Shown: positions 22,901 to 34,695 of the stretch, piece by piece
Numbering within the stretch: the stretch's first letter is position 1
Layout: the number at the start of each line of letters is the position of its first letter
Source of the DNA: Anticarsia gemmatalis
Lineage: Eukaryota > Arthropoda > Insecta > Lepidoptera > Erebidae
Reading direction: 5' to 3'
Length of the DNA stretch: 64,000 nucleotides
Assembly (NCBI RefSeq): GCF_050436995.1
Contig: NC_134763.1
Location: 2,418,001 to 2,482,000, forward strand
The notes under the pieces: generated by a model
What the model was told of the DNA's origin: nothing
Databases searched by the model: none
The model's input: the letters and a program-made list of their open reading frames with translations, nothing else
Position numbers and translations under genes: made by a program

Positions 22901-24326
22901 ATGCCCTCGGATAAGGCAAAGGTGTATCAAGAAATTTCTATTTGTGACAAAACGTCGCGCTATTGAGTATATTCATACTAAAATAGAAGGCTTAATACGC
23001 TTCCAGCGACTTATTACGTGACGAACAATATTATATGCGAATAGCAAGTCAGACTGCAAACCAAGTAATATGCAAATTAACCAATAGGTAAATCTATTTC
23101 CAGCAATATAAATTATTTTTTTTACATTTTACTAGTTAGTTTTAGATCAGTATCGGGTAGCCTAAAAGTGAAATTTTATGTAGCAAATAGTAAGTGGCAA
23201 CAGCATTGATACATTTTTGTAATTTTACATTATTTGAATATTTTTTTTTTAGATAATTTATTTCTTCTTTTTACATGTATTAAAAGAAAATTGAAATTTT
23301 TAATGGACACTTATTTATTTTTCTTTTTACAGTCAGCGGTGGCAGTTTCGTAGCATCAGCAAATAACTACATAGGCCTAGGACCGTTCTCTGAGCCTGAA
23401 ACGAGAGCGGTGTCTGAGTACATTGTAGATAATATTGGAAGACGTCTCACTGGGTACCTGAATTTCAGGTCTTTTGGACAAAGGATCGTGATACCTTTTG
23501 CTCACACTGATAGCCCTATGTACAATTATAATGAAATGGTAAGTATTTTAAAACTTAAAATTACGGTACATTTTTTTTTGCTACTGGATTCGGTTTCGAG
23601 TAATCGCCGATTCAAATTGCCAAGCCAGCGGTCGCTTTTAAAATGTTTGAAATATAATTTTCAGTTTATTCAGTTAAAGCCTTTCTAATAGAAGATAAAG
23701 TGTGTACTTCTTTTTTATTATGCTCTCTATTAACTTACGAACCACACAATATTTTTCCAGGTTACAATTGCAAGGAGAGCAATGGGATCTTTAGCTGTTC
23801 GTTACAATACTCAATATCTAGTCGGCAACTCACGATCTGTACATGGTAAGTTTCAAATACTTTACTCTATATTGACACTAATTATGTTTAGTTTCAAAGC
23901 AATGTTTGACAAGTACTGGCGCCGGGAATTGAACTTAGCGTTGTTATAATCATTTATGGGTACCTACTCGGTTATTCATCTAACGACTAATAATTAATCT
24001 GTAGTTGCAAACCCATTTTTATGGCTGGCTATTTACTACTAGTGATTAGTGGCTTCTCTTAAAACATTATAACATTATATTTTTTCTAAAGTATGATGTT
24101 CAAAATATGTATAATATGTATTTTCCTTGCAGACGGTGCAACTGGCGCTGTTATTGACTGGGTAAAACACCGTTTTAACCCTCCGATTGCTGCCACCTAT
24201 CTTCTGAGAGACACTGGAGCTTGGGGTTACACTCTACCTGTGGTCCAGATCACTCCTACTTGTGAAGAAACCTTCGATTCTCTCCTAGCTATTATTAGAG
24301 AAGCAAGATTTATTAACGCTATATAA
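16942..24326 (+). CDS. Gene C: inactive M14 carboxypeptidase homologue (pseudoenzyme), intact reading frame
   Basis: Seven exons: 16942-17222, 17544-17707, 21926-22152, 22411-22498, 23333-23538, 23761-23845, 24133-24326; 414 aa with clean AG/GT borders. A signal peptide (MIFKTVILAVLVVLTVG) and a propeptide (YDDYALYKVYA) precede an M14 domain recognisable by SPTVVTYFADQL, WYIFPMVNIDG, GLGPFSEPETR and LLRDTGAWGYTLP. All expected functional residues are replaced: His69 to Val and Glu72 to Asp (GEVAADW), Arg127 to Leu (LWLKNR), Asn144-Arg145 to Thr-Lys (VDLTKNW), His196 to Arg (NFRSFG), Tyr248 to Asp, and Glu270 to Leu. It cannot bind zinc in the family manner. There is no stop or frameshift, so I call it a retained pseudoenzyme and not a pseudogene. 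It lacks the hydrophobic tail of its neighbours and would be secreted in soluble form. A role in binding peptides or inhibitors is only speculation. Intron 2 (4.2 kb) holds nested transposons. Confidence 0.95.
18480..20745 (+). mobile_element. Decayed R1-clade non-LTR retrotransposon: 5' region and ORF1 remnant
   Basis: A GC-rich block in AT-rich surroundings. About 18480-19216 looks like a 5' untranslated leader (TCTTGTCGTGGTGAGGGGGC). From about 19217 broken frames encode ORF1-like pieces: SLKDAARNIKLAVSE, then after a nested insertion GVAATGARI, KADPLASKLREVIGE and PTKTAELSITDLDDS. These resemble the gag-like ORF1 of R1-type LINEs such as the moth TRAS/SART group. Frameshifts and stops are present and no endonuclease or reverse transcriptase follows. 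Confidence 0.65.
19862..20400 (-). mobile_element. LINE 3' end nested in the R1 remnant, minus strand
   Basis: It begins with a tail reading AAAATCAAAATCAAATC, which on the minus strand is the (GATTTT)n end of a LINE. The next 100 bases match the plus-strand copy at 38177-38301 closely (CCTTTCCGAGCTAGTGG on the element strand). It splits the ORF1 remnant. The right border is approximate. Confidence 0.6.
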
Positions 24327-24343
24327 ATATCTGTTATATTTGG

Positions 24344-24349
24344 AATAAA
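24344..24349 (+). terminator. Poly(A) signal of gene C
   Basis: AATAAA lies 17 bases after the stop codon, a very short 3' UTR. Confidence 0.6.
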
Positions 24350-24804
24350 ATATGTATTTTTAATATATAATTATTACTTTTCATTCTTGTCTTTATTTAA
24401 GAGAAACTAAGCGTTATAAATTAAGTCCTATAAAATAGTTCTTTTCTACGTTTGGCCATTTTAACTGAAACTTAAAGCTCAACCCCTTCCTCATTCTAGA
24501 AGGAGATTTCTGCAGTGGGACACTAAAGAGTTCATACGAAAGTGTGAATTATAGAATATTACACAAATACATTACTGGATCGAAATCATGACCCATTTAC
24601 AACTGAATAATCAGAACAAAATACATTAAACACTGAAATAAATTAATATTACAGAATCTATTTCAATTAATTTCGCAACAAACAATATTTACTGTCGTTT
24701 ACACGTTCACAAAACGGTTCTAATAAACATAATATTATCACAGTAGTATATTATTTTGATAGTAATGTACCAATGAATTTAATTTTGTCAAAATGTATGT
24801 ATTA

Positions 24805-25054
24805 CTAGCTGACCCGCGCAACTTCGCTTGCGTCACATAAAATAGGATGGGTCAAAATTTTCCCCGTTTTTGTAACATTTTTTACTGGTACTCTGCTCCT
24901 ATTGGTTGTAGCATGATGATAGACAGCCTATAGCCTTTCTCGATAAATGGGCTATCTAACACTGAAATAATTTTTCAAATCGGACCAGTAGTTCCTGAGA
25001 TTAGTGCGTTCTAACAAACAAACAAACTCTTCAGCTTTATAATATTAGTATAGA
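24805..25054 (-). mobile_element. Helitron-like element, copy 2 (minus strand)
   Basis: It starts CTAGCTGACCCGCGC and ends CTTTATAATATTAGTATAGA, the reverse complement of the copy at 4662. It is bordered by A and T. The hairpin and AAAC run are preserved. Confidence 0.85.
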
Positions 25055-26319
25055 TGTACCAGTGCAGATTAATAAACTGAAACGATTAGTGCACAAACTG
25101 GTATTTCCCTATACTGGTATTATATACCTATTATTATTATTCAAGATAATCTAGTTCACTACAAAAAAGTCAAAAGCCGATAGCTAATTATAAATATTTT
25201 GTTATGGTTGTTACGCAAATTTGATTTACACGTGTGCTCAAAAATATACCAAATTTAGGTTTACTAATTCTGCGACTCTTTCCGCGTTGTTATATGTTAT
25301 TCTGATAGATTAATTACAAGACTTTCAAGTTTCATCTAAATCCAAAAAAAATGTAACAAACATCCATCCAATCATTCAAACTCTCTCATTTATAATATTA
25401 GTACAATTATACTCAGAAAATAATATTTCAAAAAACGAATAAAATGAAATAAAGTAATAAATTCATTTCTATTAGTAGTTTCACCAATTGCGACACATGA
25501 ACTAATATTTGACTTGTTTATATAACCCAGTATCGGACTATCAATATTGCTTCAAAGTCTTGTGAAATATGATAAACAAAATGGCGGCAATAAAAATGTC
25601 GATCTCGTTGTAAAGATAGAAAATGATAAGTTTTATAGTTCATAACTTAAAGGAGTTTATTCATTTTCATAAAGTTGAGAATATAAAACAATGGTAGTAG
25701 GTATTAAGGAAGTCTTAAGCACTTTCACGATCTACGATAAAGTAGGATGGACTATACGGTAGATAAGGAAATATAGAAATATAAATAGGAAATATAGATC
25801 TAAGTTTGTATGAAAATTTACTCAACACACAAACGTTACGGATTTTTTTTTTTGGAAAACCGAAAGTACCCAGAACTTACCTAATATATAATTATTTTTC
25901 CTCGAACTACTCATGAAAAATATAAGATTCCTAGGTCATTTCATTAACTACTTTTCATTTATCACCCAGTAACAAGAGTAGATAATAATTTGCAATTTAT
26001 TCTATCTGAGTAAATGTGTAGTTTCACGAAGTAAAGATAATGAACAAAGAAATAAAAATGTTCGTGAAGTTACTCCCCCACCACAATTAATTTAAGAAAC
26101 AATATTACAATAGAAAATTTGCCTACAGTTATAACCAAATAAACGAAATAATAAGAGTTAAATAATAAGCCATAATATTCAAATTCAGTCGTTTATAATA
26201 TTATGTAGCACAATAAACTTTTACAGCTGTTATATTACTTTACAATGTTCCAAGGTTTATTGTTCTAGCCCATACCTACGAGTTTATTTCACTGTAGATT
26301 ACCTAGCCGACAGTTGAAG

Positions 26320-28918
26320 ATGTTGGTCAAGTCATTATCTATTCTATTTTTTATCATTTCTGTGTCGAGTGAAAAATTTCGCTTCGACAATTACACTTTG
26401 TACAAAGTAATACCTAAAAATGTAGAAGAAATACAGGTTTTACAAAATCTACAAAATAGTGTGCCTGAGTTCGATTTCTGGGATGATGTTACTCCTGTAT
26501 CTGAATATGTTAATGTGTTGTCGAAGCCTGAATTGAAAGGAGATTTGGAAAGCTTTCTGAGTGGCGCTGGAATTGATTTTGTTGTTACATTGGAGAATAT
26601 TCAGGAGTAAGTGCTTTATAAATTACTTATACAAAAAATATTTTTGTTTCTTTACCATCACTAGAAGAACTTAAAATTGTATTATGTTTAAGTATTTCTC
26701 AATATTGCGCAAGAGTATCGTAATAGGACTAAATTATTTTTTTAAACAATTTATTGTTATGTTTCAATATTAAAGTACTAGGACTAAATATTATTAAAAT
26801 TAGGCCTCTTTACAAAGCATTTTCCAAATTATAGCGTTTTATCTATCTTTATACTATCACAGGTTCGATTCTGTACTCGAAGTTACCGAAATGCTCTTGG
26901 CGTTTTGCGTTTTGTATATTCCTTGTGTAACTTTTTGTGATTCTCTATTATAAGGCACCAACAATAAAAACGACGAATTGAGAGTGTACATCTCTGTTTC
27001 TCATCTTTGTACATTCTTACTCATATAAATATTTAAAAAAAAATGTTTGCTCAATGTAGTGTAATTGACAAAGAAACAAAGAAGCACTATACAAGAAGCG
27101 ACATCCGAAGCATGACCTGGGAGTCTTACTACACGCTAGAAGAAATATACGCATGGCTCGATGACTTAGTAGCGGCAAACCCTGGCGTAGCTTCCATCAT
27201 AATAGGAGGAAAGTCTCACGAAGGCCGAGACATAAAAGGGATCAAAATCTCCCATGGAACTGGTAAAAGAGTCGTGTTTATAGAAAGTGGTATCCATGCA
27301 AGAGAATGGATAGCACCAGCTACTACCAATTACATTATCAATCAGCTTTTGAGTAGCACTGATGAAGAAATTAAAACTATTGCACATGATTATGATTGGT
27401 ATATCTTTCCTGTTACGAATCCTGATGGATATGTTTGGAGTCATGTTGGGGTAAGAAACTTTGTCATTATTTTATTAGAATAAGAGTATTATACTAAGAA
27501 TTTCTTAAAGTCTTTCATATAAATGCCTTCAGATATAATCAGTAGGAATCACACAAGGTTGTGTTCTATGTCCCCCACTTCGTAGTATCTGTATTTTATA
27601 TGGTCTTTCAGTTTGCCGGGATGTCATAATAAATAGTTTGTTTTATATGTTACAGTTCAGACTATGGCGTAAAAATAGGTCACCTTATGGCAGTGAGTTT
27701 GGAGTCGACTTGAACAGAAACTGGAATGATAACTGGCTAAGTAATTTATAATTTTACTTTTTCATCTGAAGCCATATTTATTTAGGCCTACTCCATTTGG
27801 CTAAAAATTATTATAAATTACACTATGTAATCTGTGCAATCTTATCTGAACTTTGAAATTATTATTCCAAAATTCAAAATCACAAAACTTGGTAGTTTAT
27901 CCACCGGGATGTAATGATGCCATATTGTTACCGCTAATAAAACGCTTTTTTATGGCATGACAATTTACACAATTCTATTTTTCTGTCTCTGATGTCATTT
28001 ACAGCCTCAAAATATTTTTAATCATTATTTTCTCTTTTTTTTTCGTTTGACCAGAGGAAAGTGTAAGCATCGACCCAACATCCAACGTCTTTGCCGGTCT
28101 AGGACCCTTCTCCGAAATTGAAACCAGAACTTTATCGACCTATATCATGGATATGGCTGATAGAATTGACTTGTATCTTTCCTTCCATTCCTCTGGACAA
28201 ATTCTTCTGCTACCTTATGGCAATACTACAGAACCTTTGGCAAACTACCACGATGCTGTGAGTACTTTTTTTTCTATAGTTTTAGTTTTGTCAAGAAAAA
28301 TAAATTAATGTTGGAATTACGTCATGGGTTTTTTGTTTTAGATGCAAATCGGAAGACGTGCCATGGGTGCTCTGTCAGTAAGATATGGAACTCAATATAC
28401 GACTGGAAATATTGCTGAAGCTATTTGTAAGTATTATGTTTAATTTCATTTTCTATCAGAGCTTTTCATTTTGGTTTGGTTGAACATTTATTAAGTGGCA
28501 GTGGTCGTGTACCAACAAATGATTAGATTAACTTTTATAATATAAAATTAGCAGTATACTCGATTGTTTATATGGATATAGTTTTAAAAAAAGGGGTAAA
28601 ATATTCATCGTCAGTTCTATAAAATTTCTAACCATAACTTTACTCATCACAGATTTTGCCACGGGAACTAGTGTGGACTGGGTAAAAGAACGTCTACATG
28701 TCCCACTCGTCTACTGCTACGAGCTCCGTGACCGCGGCACCTACGGCCATCTGCTACCTCCAGAACAAATCCTTCCTACAAGCGAAGAAGTCATGGATTC
28801 CATAGTAGAAATGATTATCCAAGCAAAAAGATTCGGCTACATGAATTACAACAGCGCAAGTACCATAACAGTATCAATGACTTTGATATTCGCAATGATG
28901 ACGAAATTGATTTTGTAA
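26320..28918 (+). CDS. Gene D: M14 zinc carboxypeptidase precursor, probably GPI-anchored
   Basis: Six exons: 26320-26606, 27060-27450, 27656-27740, 28055-28257, 28342-28426, 28653-28918; 438 aa. I use the ATG at 26320; the in-frame TTG six bases upstream is not a eukaryotic start. A signal peptide (MLVKSLSILFFIISVSS) is followed by the propeptide (FRFDNYTLYKVIP), a basic activation region near TRSDIRS, and the peptidase domain. All catalytic residues are present: GIHAREW, LWRKNR, DLNRNW, SFHSSG, Tyr248 in YFATG and Glu270 in YELRDRG. Position 255 is Val, which fits a CPA-like preference for hydrophobic C-terminal residues. After NYNSAS the protein ends in a hydrophobic run, typical of a GPI signal. 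Exon 4 ends at GCT with donor gtgagt. Genes E and F have the same number of residues and nearly the same exon lengths. Confidence 0.95.
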
Positions 28919-29660
28919 ATGAAGATAAATAGTCAGATTATGAATATATTTTGTTTGATTGAATACCGTAATTGATTGAAATCAAGGCGATCTAGATTAA
29001 TGATGATTAGCGGTAATTATAATGATTTTAATGACAGTATGACATAGAATAATACACCAGAATGTATTTCGTTATACGAACTAAAATTCTTCATTCTCAC
29101 ACTTAATATTGTTATGTGTTTCCATGACATTCTTTTTTAATCGATAATTTTGCAGCTTTCTGTCATATTTCACTGCCGAGCGATAAAAAATCATTAAATA
29201 GTCATATCGGAAACGCTGGTTGCCCGTGAGAAGAATCTGTCACGAAATTCTTATAATTTTATATTGATGATTTACTGTGTGCAGTGCAGTTAAAAAGACA
29301 GCAAAAAATCAGTACAATCCTCTAAATATATTTCAAACAAATATAATTTTGTTAAATATTCTTATTTATAATTACTGTCAAAGTTCAAAAATTATGCCGA
29401 CGTTAAACCACAAGGAAATGCAGCTTGCGTTTATGATACTAACTTTATTATACTGCATTTTATAGCCTTCTGGTAGCGAATAGGTCACGAGGGTTGTAAA
29501 TAACTCAAAATGCGAAATTGCCTATCAAAATGTGAAATTGGCAGTAACTGTTAAGTTCTGTTTGGAGTACACGTATTTGCAGTGAGACTTATGCATGAAC
29601 TTAATTTTGAACGAAATTTTAGTAGTGGTGTAGCAGAATTTATTTAAAAGTATATTCATG

Positions 29661-29872
29661 TCTTTATATATATATAATTCTTCTGTAAGTGTGTATGTCA
29701 CTGAACTTCTCTTAAACAACTGGACCGATTTTGATGAAGTTTTTTGTGTGTGTTCAAGGGGATCTGGGAATGGTTTAGATTCACAATTTTATCCGCTGGA
29801 CAATGTTTTTTTTATTTATTTTTAATTAATTTTTAATTTATTAGACAGGACAACGTCTGTCGGGTCCGCTAG
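29661..29872 (+). mobile_element. Second Helitron-like family, non-autonomous
   Basis: It starts TCTTTATATATATATAATTC and ends GGTCCGCTAG followed by T. A hairpin (GACAG/CTGTC around GACAACGT) precedes the CTAG end. The middle has GGACCGATTTTGATGAAG. Its sequence differs from the other Helitron-like family here. Confidence 0.75.
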
Positions 29873-30162
29873 TATTATATTAATTTTTGAATAATAGTCC
29901 TAGTGTTATTGATTTGACTTAGTAAAATTTGCTGATCCATATTTTTCTACAGATGGTATAATTACGATTGTTTATATCGGCTTATGTGTTTAGGTTATTT
30001 ACTATAAATCTACTAATTAACAATCAATTACGTATTACACCGGTTTTCCTTAAAATATATCTCAATAAAGATATACAGATAGCATTTACAGCTCCGATAA
30101 ACGGTCTCGACTATTTCCTATCGCAGGATTAATTTATTTTCAAACAAATACGTTCATCAAGT

Positions 30163-30231
30163 ACATTTTTATTTATTTCGTAACTTGACTCTGATCTTAA
30201 TACTTCTAAATTATAACATTCAACAACAAAA
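30163..30231 (+). promoter_or_regulatory. Proximal promoter of gene E, shared with gene F
   Basis: ACATTTTTATTTATTTCG and a following TTGAC at 30163-30190 match ACATTTTTATTTAG and TTTGACC at 34642-34666 upstream of gene F, at similar distances from the start codons (69 and 54 bases). The shared block fits recent duplication including the promoter. The element it represents is unknown. Confidence 0.4.
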
Positions 30232-33200
30232 ATGTTAAAATATTTATTATTAGGTTTAATTTTGGTCTTACCAAATGTGTTGTGTGAAAAATTCCGGTTT
30301 GATAACTACACGTTGTATAAGATAGTACCGAAAAATGTTGATCAAATAAATCTTCTTCAAAAACTTCAAGAAAATGACTTCAGATTTGACTTTTGGACTG
30401 ATCCAGTGCCGTCTACTTCTTTTGTGAATATTTTATCTAGTCCCGGAAACAAAGGCGATCTAGAAAACTTTATGAAGAATAATAATTTGGATTATGAAGT
30501 CACGATGCCAAATATTCAAGAGTAAGTATACAAAACAAGGAATATTAATTGAAGGATGTTTTACCTAAACGATAAAAATATAAATTTTACTAAACTAATT
30601 TTATAATTTGATACAGATTCCATTAAAATTCTCAATGACAATAACCCAATCTTATTATATTTCAGAGTTATAGACAAAGAAGTAGTAGGCGCTTATTCAC
30701 GAAACAATATTAACAGCATGCAATGGGACAGATATTACCAGCTTGACGGCATCAACGCATGGCTTGATGATGTAGTAGCCTCCTATCCAAATGTAGCTAC
30801 CCTCATAATCGGTGGTACCACAATTGAAGGTCGAGATATTAGAGGTATTAAAATATCCCACGGAGCAGGCAGAAGGGCTATATTTATTGAGGGAGGAATA
30901 CATTCAAGGGAATTCATTTCACCGGCTACAGTAAACTTCATTATTAAGGAACTTTTGACTAGTGATGATGACGAAACGAAGGCGGCTGCGCGTGATTTTG
31001 ATTGGTATATCTTCCCTGTTACCAATCCTGATGGATATATTTGGGCGCATGAGCATGTAAGTACTGCCGTTATTAGTATTAATATCACTGCCGTTTGCAA
31101 TTTACAGTACCAAAAAAGAAAAAACATTTCTAAAGACATGTCCAAAATTATTTACTTATTTATTTGTCCAAATGTGGATAGAACTTTTGTAAACTGCAGT
31201 TTCTGCTTTGAATTACTTAATGTGCCTTCCACGACGTTTAGTTTTACAGACAGATATCATTATGAAGTATTCAATTCCTAACCTTCGCCAATGTATATTG
31301 ACATATTAATTGTTTACTTTCAGTTTAGATTATGGCGCAAAAACAGACGTCCCATTGGTGAACATGTTGGAGTTGATTTAAACAGAAACTGGAATAATAA
31401 TTGGCTTAGTAAGTACTTACTCTTAATTTCATATTATTATGTTTGGTATCTTAATCCATAAAATTTTAGTTCAAGTCTTTTTTGAACATTTTTGATACTC
31501 TAAAATACCACCCTTCTTTAAAACTTGCTATTGTACACCTATCTCCGTGGTCTTTGGTCTCCCTCTTTTTCCAGTTATTAATATTTCACCAATCAACTGT
31601 TTACCAACATTTTTTGTTCATCAATTTTATTTATTCATTTTTCAAATAAATAACTCTACGTATTTTCTTCATCAGTGGTTGGAGCCAGTACAGACCCAGC
31701 ATCAGACCACTACGCAGGTACCGGACCCTTCTCTGAGCCAGAAACCAGAACTCTATCTGCTTACATAGAAGCCTTAAAAGACAAAATGGATCTGTACATC
31801 TCTTTCCATTCCTACAGAGAACTCTTGATGATACCTTTTGGCAATTCAACGCAGAATTACGCAAATTATGATGACGCGGTAAGAATGACATGATTATTGT
31901 TATTTACGGAATATTTCAAAAGAGATATTAATCTTACTGATAATTTTCAAAAGTGCATGACAAATATGTTGAATAACAATGACCCATTAAACAAATATAG
32001 TAAGTAGTAAGGTAAAAAATATGTGGGATGTAAAGTTAATTTAGCTTAAACAATTACTATTTTATATTGTAAATATATTGTATAATTGTAAATATTTTGT
32101 TTTTTTAAATTATTTCTAGTTTAGTTTAGTTTTTAAAAGTTACTTATAGTTAAGTTTTATTGTAATAAATTTCATTACTAAATGGTATCTATAACTGACT
32201 TTTTTATTTCTGTTTGGCAATCAAATGCTATTTTAAAGCAAAAAAGAATCCTATAGTTAAATCAATTAGGATCCTTTTAATCAAGTGGGATCTCTTTCGG
32301 TTACTTTTTCCAACCGGATAATAATAAAGAAATAGCGCCTGAATTTACACTTCCTTAATAAGGCCCTTAAAAGAAATGTAGTACTTAAGTCATGCAATAA
32401 AATATCTTGTATGCTCTTATTTCAGTTAAAAATTGGCAGACGTGCTATGGGCGCTCTTTCAGTGAGATTTGGAACGCAATACATCACAGGAAATATTGCC
32501 GAAGTTATCTGTAAGTAAATGTACTGGAAGGACATTTATTACGTGACAATTACTTAAGTTCCAGTCCAGTGTCATCAATAGACTTAATCACATTCGATTC
32601 ACTATTTACTCTAAGTTTTACTTCATTTCTATATATTTTATAATGAATTAAATAAAAGCTAGTGTCTTCTTCTTGAGATGGACGGAAACACGGAGTTTAC
32701 TACGTTAGGTGATTGGAACCAGATAGCATAAAAAAGTGTACCTAATACACTCATAATACCTACAAAGACATCAAACACAATACATGTACAAGAATGACAA
32801 AATGCCTTTAAGTGCAAGACAAAAAACCTGGACCCTTGCCTTTAAGTAAGACTGGGCCCTTGCCCAGTCTTACTTAAAGGCAAGGGTCTCAATGTAACAA
32901 AAGAACAAACTTCTAACAATGTGTGTATTTGCGAAGCAAAAACTGACTAAGTTCAAAACCATGGATCAAATAAAAAAAATAAAAAAATATGTGTATATAG
33001 CCTTTAAAATAATTGTATGATTTCAGATGAAGCATCGGGCAGCAGCGTAGACTGGGTGAAAGAAGAACTCAAAACTCCTCTAGTATACGCCTACGAGCTT
33101 AGAGATAAAGGGCACTATGCCTTCCTGCTCCCGCCTGAACAGATCTTACCGAACAACCTAGAAGTCATGGACTCTTTGATAGAAATGATATTCCAAGCGA

Positions 33201-33289
33201 AGAGATTTGGATATATGAATAATGCTTATGGTATTCAAAGTTCAGTGGTTTTGTTGATTGTTGCAGCGGTGGTGAACAGATTTTTCTAA
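30232..33289 (+). CDS. Gene E: M14 zinc carboxypeptidase precursor, probably GPI-anchored
   Basis: Six exons: 30232-30521, 30666-31056, 31324-31408, 31676-31878, 32426-32510, 33027-33289; 438 aa. The signal peptide contains YLLLGLILVLPNV, almost identical to that of gene F. The propeptide holds FRFDNYTLYKIVPKN; the peptidase domain begins near SRNNINSMQWDRYY. Zinc ligands are in GGIHSREF and SFHSYRE, substrate contacts in LWRKNRR and DLNRNW, Tyr248 in YEASG and the catalytic Glu in YELRDKGHY. Phe replaces the usual Trp after the HxxE motif, a conservative change. Position 255 is Val (CPA-like). The C-terminus IQSSVVLLIVAAVV forms a hydrophobic tail after a small-residue region, consistent with GPI anchoring. 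A variant poly(A) signal ATTAAA lies at 33316. Intron 5 holds a perfect 27 bp inverted repeat. It is likely an active gut exopeptidase. Confidence 0.95.
32831..32888. repeat. Perfect 27 bp inverted repeat with a 4-base loop
   Basis: The arms 32831-32857 and 32862-32888 are exact reverse complements, starting GACCCTTGCC and ending GGCAAGGGTC; the loop is CCTT. The outer part resembles the GGGCAAGGGTC dispersed repeat of this genome. It lies in intron 5 of gene E. Confidence 0.9.
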
Positions 33290-34147
33290 AAGATTTGACT
33301 GACAATGGTTTTATAATTAAATTATTTGATGTTTTTTTAGTTGTCTTATTCAATTCCTGTCATCATTTTTAGTTCTTGTTATTATATGTGGAAGTAATCT
33401 TAAAACATATTCGAAACGTTTTTAAAACTTAACTATTGGACCAATTGAGCTGGAATTAAATTGTGGTTAAAAAATAAACAAGTCAAAACAAAATCTAGAA
33501 AGTCTATGTTGTTGAAGTAAACAACATATAACGTTAAAACAAAATTTTAGATAGAATAGCCTATTTTAGAAATCCTAATAAACAGAAAGTTGTAGATTTA
33601 CTCAGATTTATGTACACAATTCCAGGAAATAAACAGGTCAATTTCAATCAAAAGCCAGTTTTCAGAATAATTTATAATTCATTGGAAATGGTTAATCATT
33701 TTCCCAGTAATTTAAACAGTAAATGGCTACCGGTACATACGATTCTAGGTAATATTTATGCGTGTCTGTTAATCGCGATATAACGACAATTAGCTGCAAA
33801 TCTTAAATATGATAAACCTGCACCTACTCTGCTCTTAACTACGGCAAATATAGTTAGTTTATAAAACAATATTTGGCTAAAATTTTCTATGACTAGAAAA
33901 TTTGTCCCACTGGGCAAGAGTCTCCTCCTGAAATGAGGGAGGTCTTGGGTCCAGCACGGTGGCCAATAACGAGCTGAAGACTTAACAGCCTTCAAGAACT
34001 GCTCCCACATAAGTTTGTTATTTTTTTGGGATAACAATCAAAAAATAAACAAACTAATCATAAATCAGAGTAAATTTTAAGATAAACTCCTATTATGAAG
34101 CAATGAAGTGACAGGACTTTATATCTTTACATAATTATATCTAGTAA

Positions 34148-34413
34148 CTAGCTGACCCGCGCAACTTCGCTTGCGTAACATAAGAGAGAATGGGTCAAAA
34201 TTTTCCCCGTTTTTGTAACATTTTTTGCTGCTACTCTGCTTCTTTTAGTCGTAGCGTGATGATATATAGCCTATAGCCTTCCTCGACAAATGGACTATCT
34301 AACACTGAAAGAATTTTTCAAATCGGACCAGTAGTTCCTGAGATTAGCGCGTTCAAACAAACAAACAAACAAACAAACAAACAAACTCTTCAGCTTTATA
34401 ATATTAGTATAGA
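34148..34413 (-). mobile_element. Helitron-like element, copy 3 (minus strand)
   Basis: It starts CTAGCTGACCCGCGC and ends AATATTAGTATAGA, bordered by A and T. It has an expanded AAAC run of about seven units. Confidence 0.85.
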
Positions 34414-34641
34414 TATCAACCTAACATACGCACCACTAACCACCTAGCCGTTTATCCATATTATCATGACAGCAAGATATATTAATACCGTAGATAATTC
34501 AATAATCAATAATAATTGCATTATACTATCTGCCCTTCGTAATCTAAATAACATTTTTTTACGATAACCAGTTCAAACAATTTACGATCACATGGATTAG
34601 TACATATTTATTTTACTATAGATCCGTCAACATCAGAAATA

Positions 34642-34695
34642 ACATTTTTATTTAGTGCTTTGACCTTAAAAGATACGTTACATACCAAATAAATA
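34642..34695 (+). promoter_or_regulatory. Proximal promoter of gene F, shared with gene E
   Basis: ACATTTTTATTTAG plus TTTGACC corresponds to the block before gene E. An ATAACC and several TATC motifs lie a little upstream. The function is inferred from conservation between the duplicates. Confidence 0.35.

Larger units (their letters stand above)
24327..26319. other. Spacer between genes C and D
   Basis: Holds the gene C poly(A) signal AATAAA at 24344 and a Helitron-like copy (24805-25054, listed separately). The rest is AT-rich; TTCAGTCGTTTATAAT at about 26186 could be upstream promoter sequence of gene D, but this is weak. Confidence 0.45.
28919..30231. other. Spacer between genes D and E
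   Basis: No gene. It contains a second Helitron-like family at 29661-29872 and, near 30095-30125, CCGATAAAC and CTATCGC, possible GATA-factor sites upstream of gene E. Confidence 0.4.
33290..34695. other. Spacer between genes E and F
   Basis: No gene. It contains a fragment of the GGGCAAGAGTCTCC dispersed repeat at about 33905-33975, a Helitron-like copy at 34148-34413 and the gene F promoter block at 34642. Confidence 0.45.

Noticed and set aside
16942..24326. Gene C as a plain pseudogene
   Set aside because: No stop, frameshift or splice-site loss in seven exons; poly(A) signal present. A pseudoenzyme explains the data better.
26314..26319. TTG start upstream of gene D
   Set aside because: The ATG at 26320 gives a normal signal peptide; TTG is not expected as a start in an insect gene.
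30718..31281. 187-codon frame running past exon 2 of gene E
   Set aside because: Everything after 31056 is intron; the paralogues all splice at the same position.
34350..34390. AAAC run as a possible CRISPR or tandem array
   Set aside because: It is the internal microsatellite of a Helitron-like copy.
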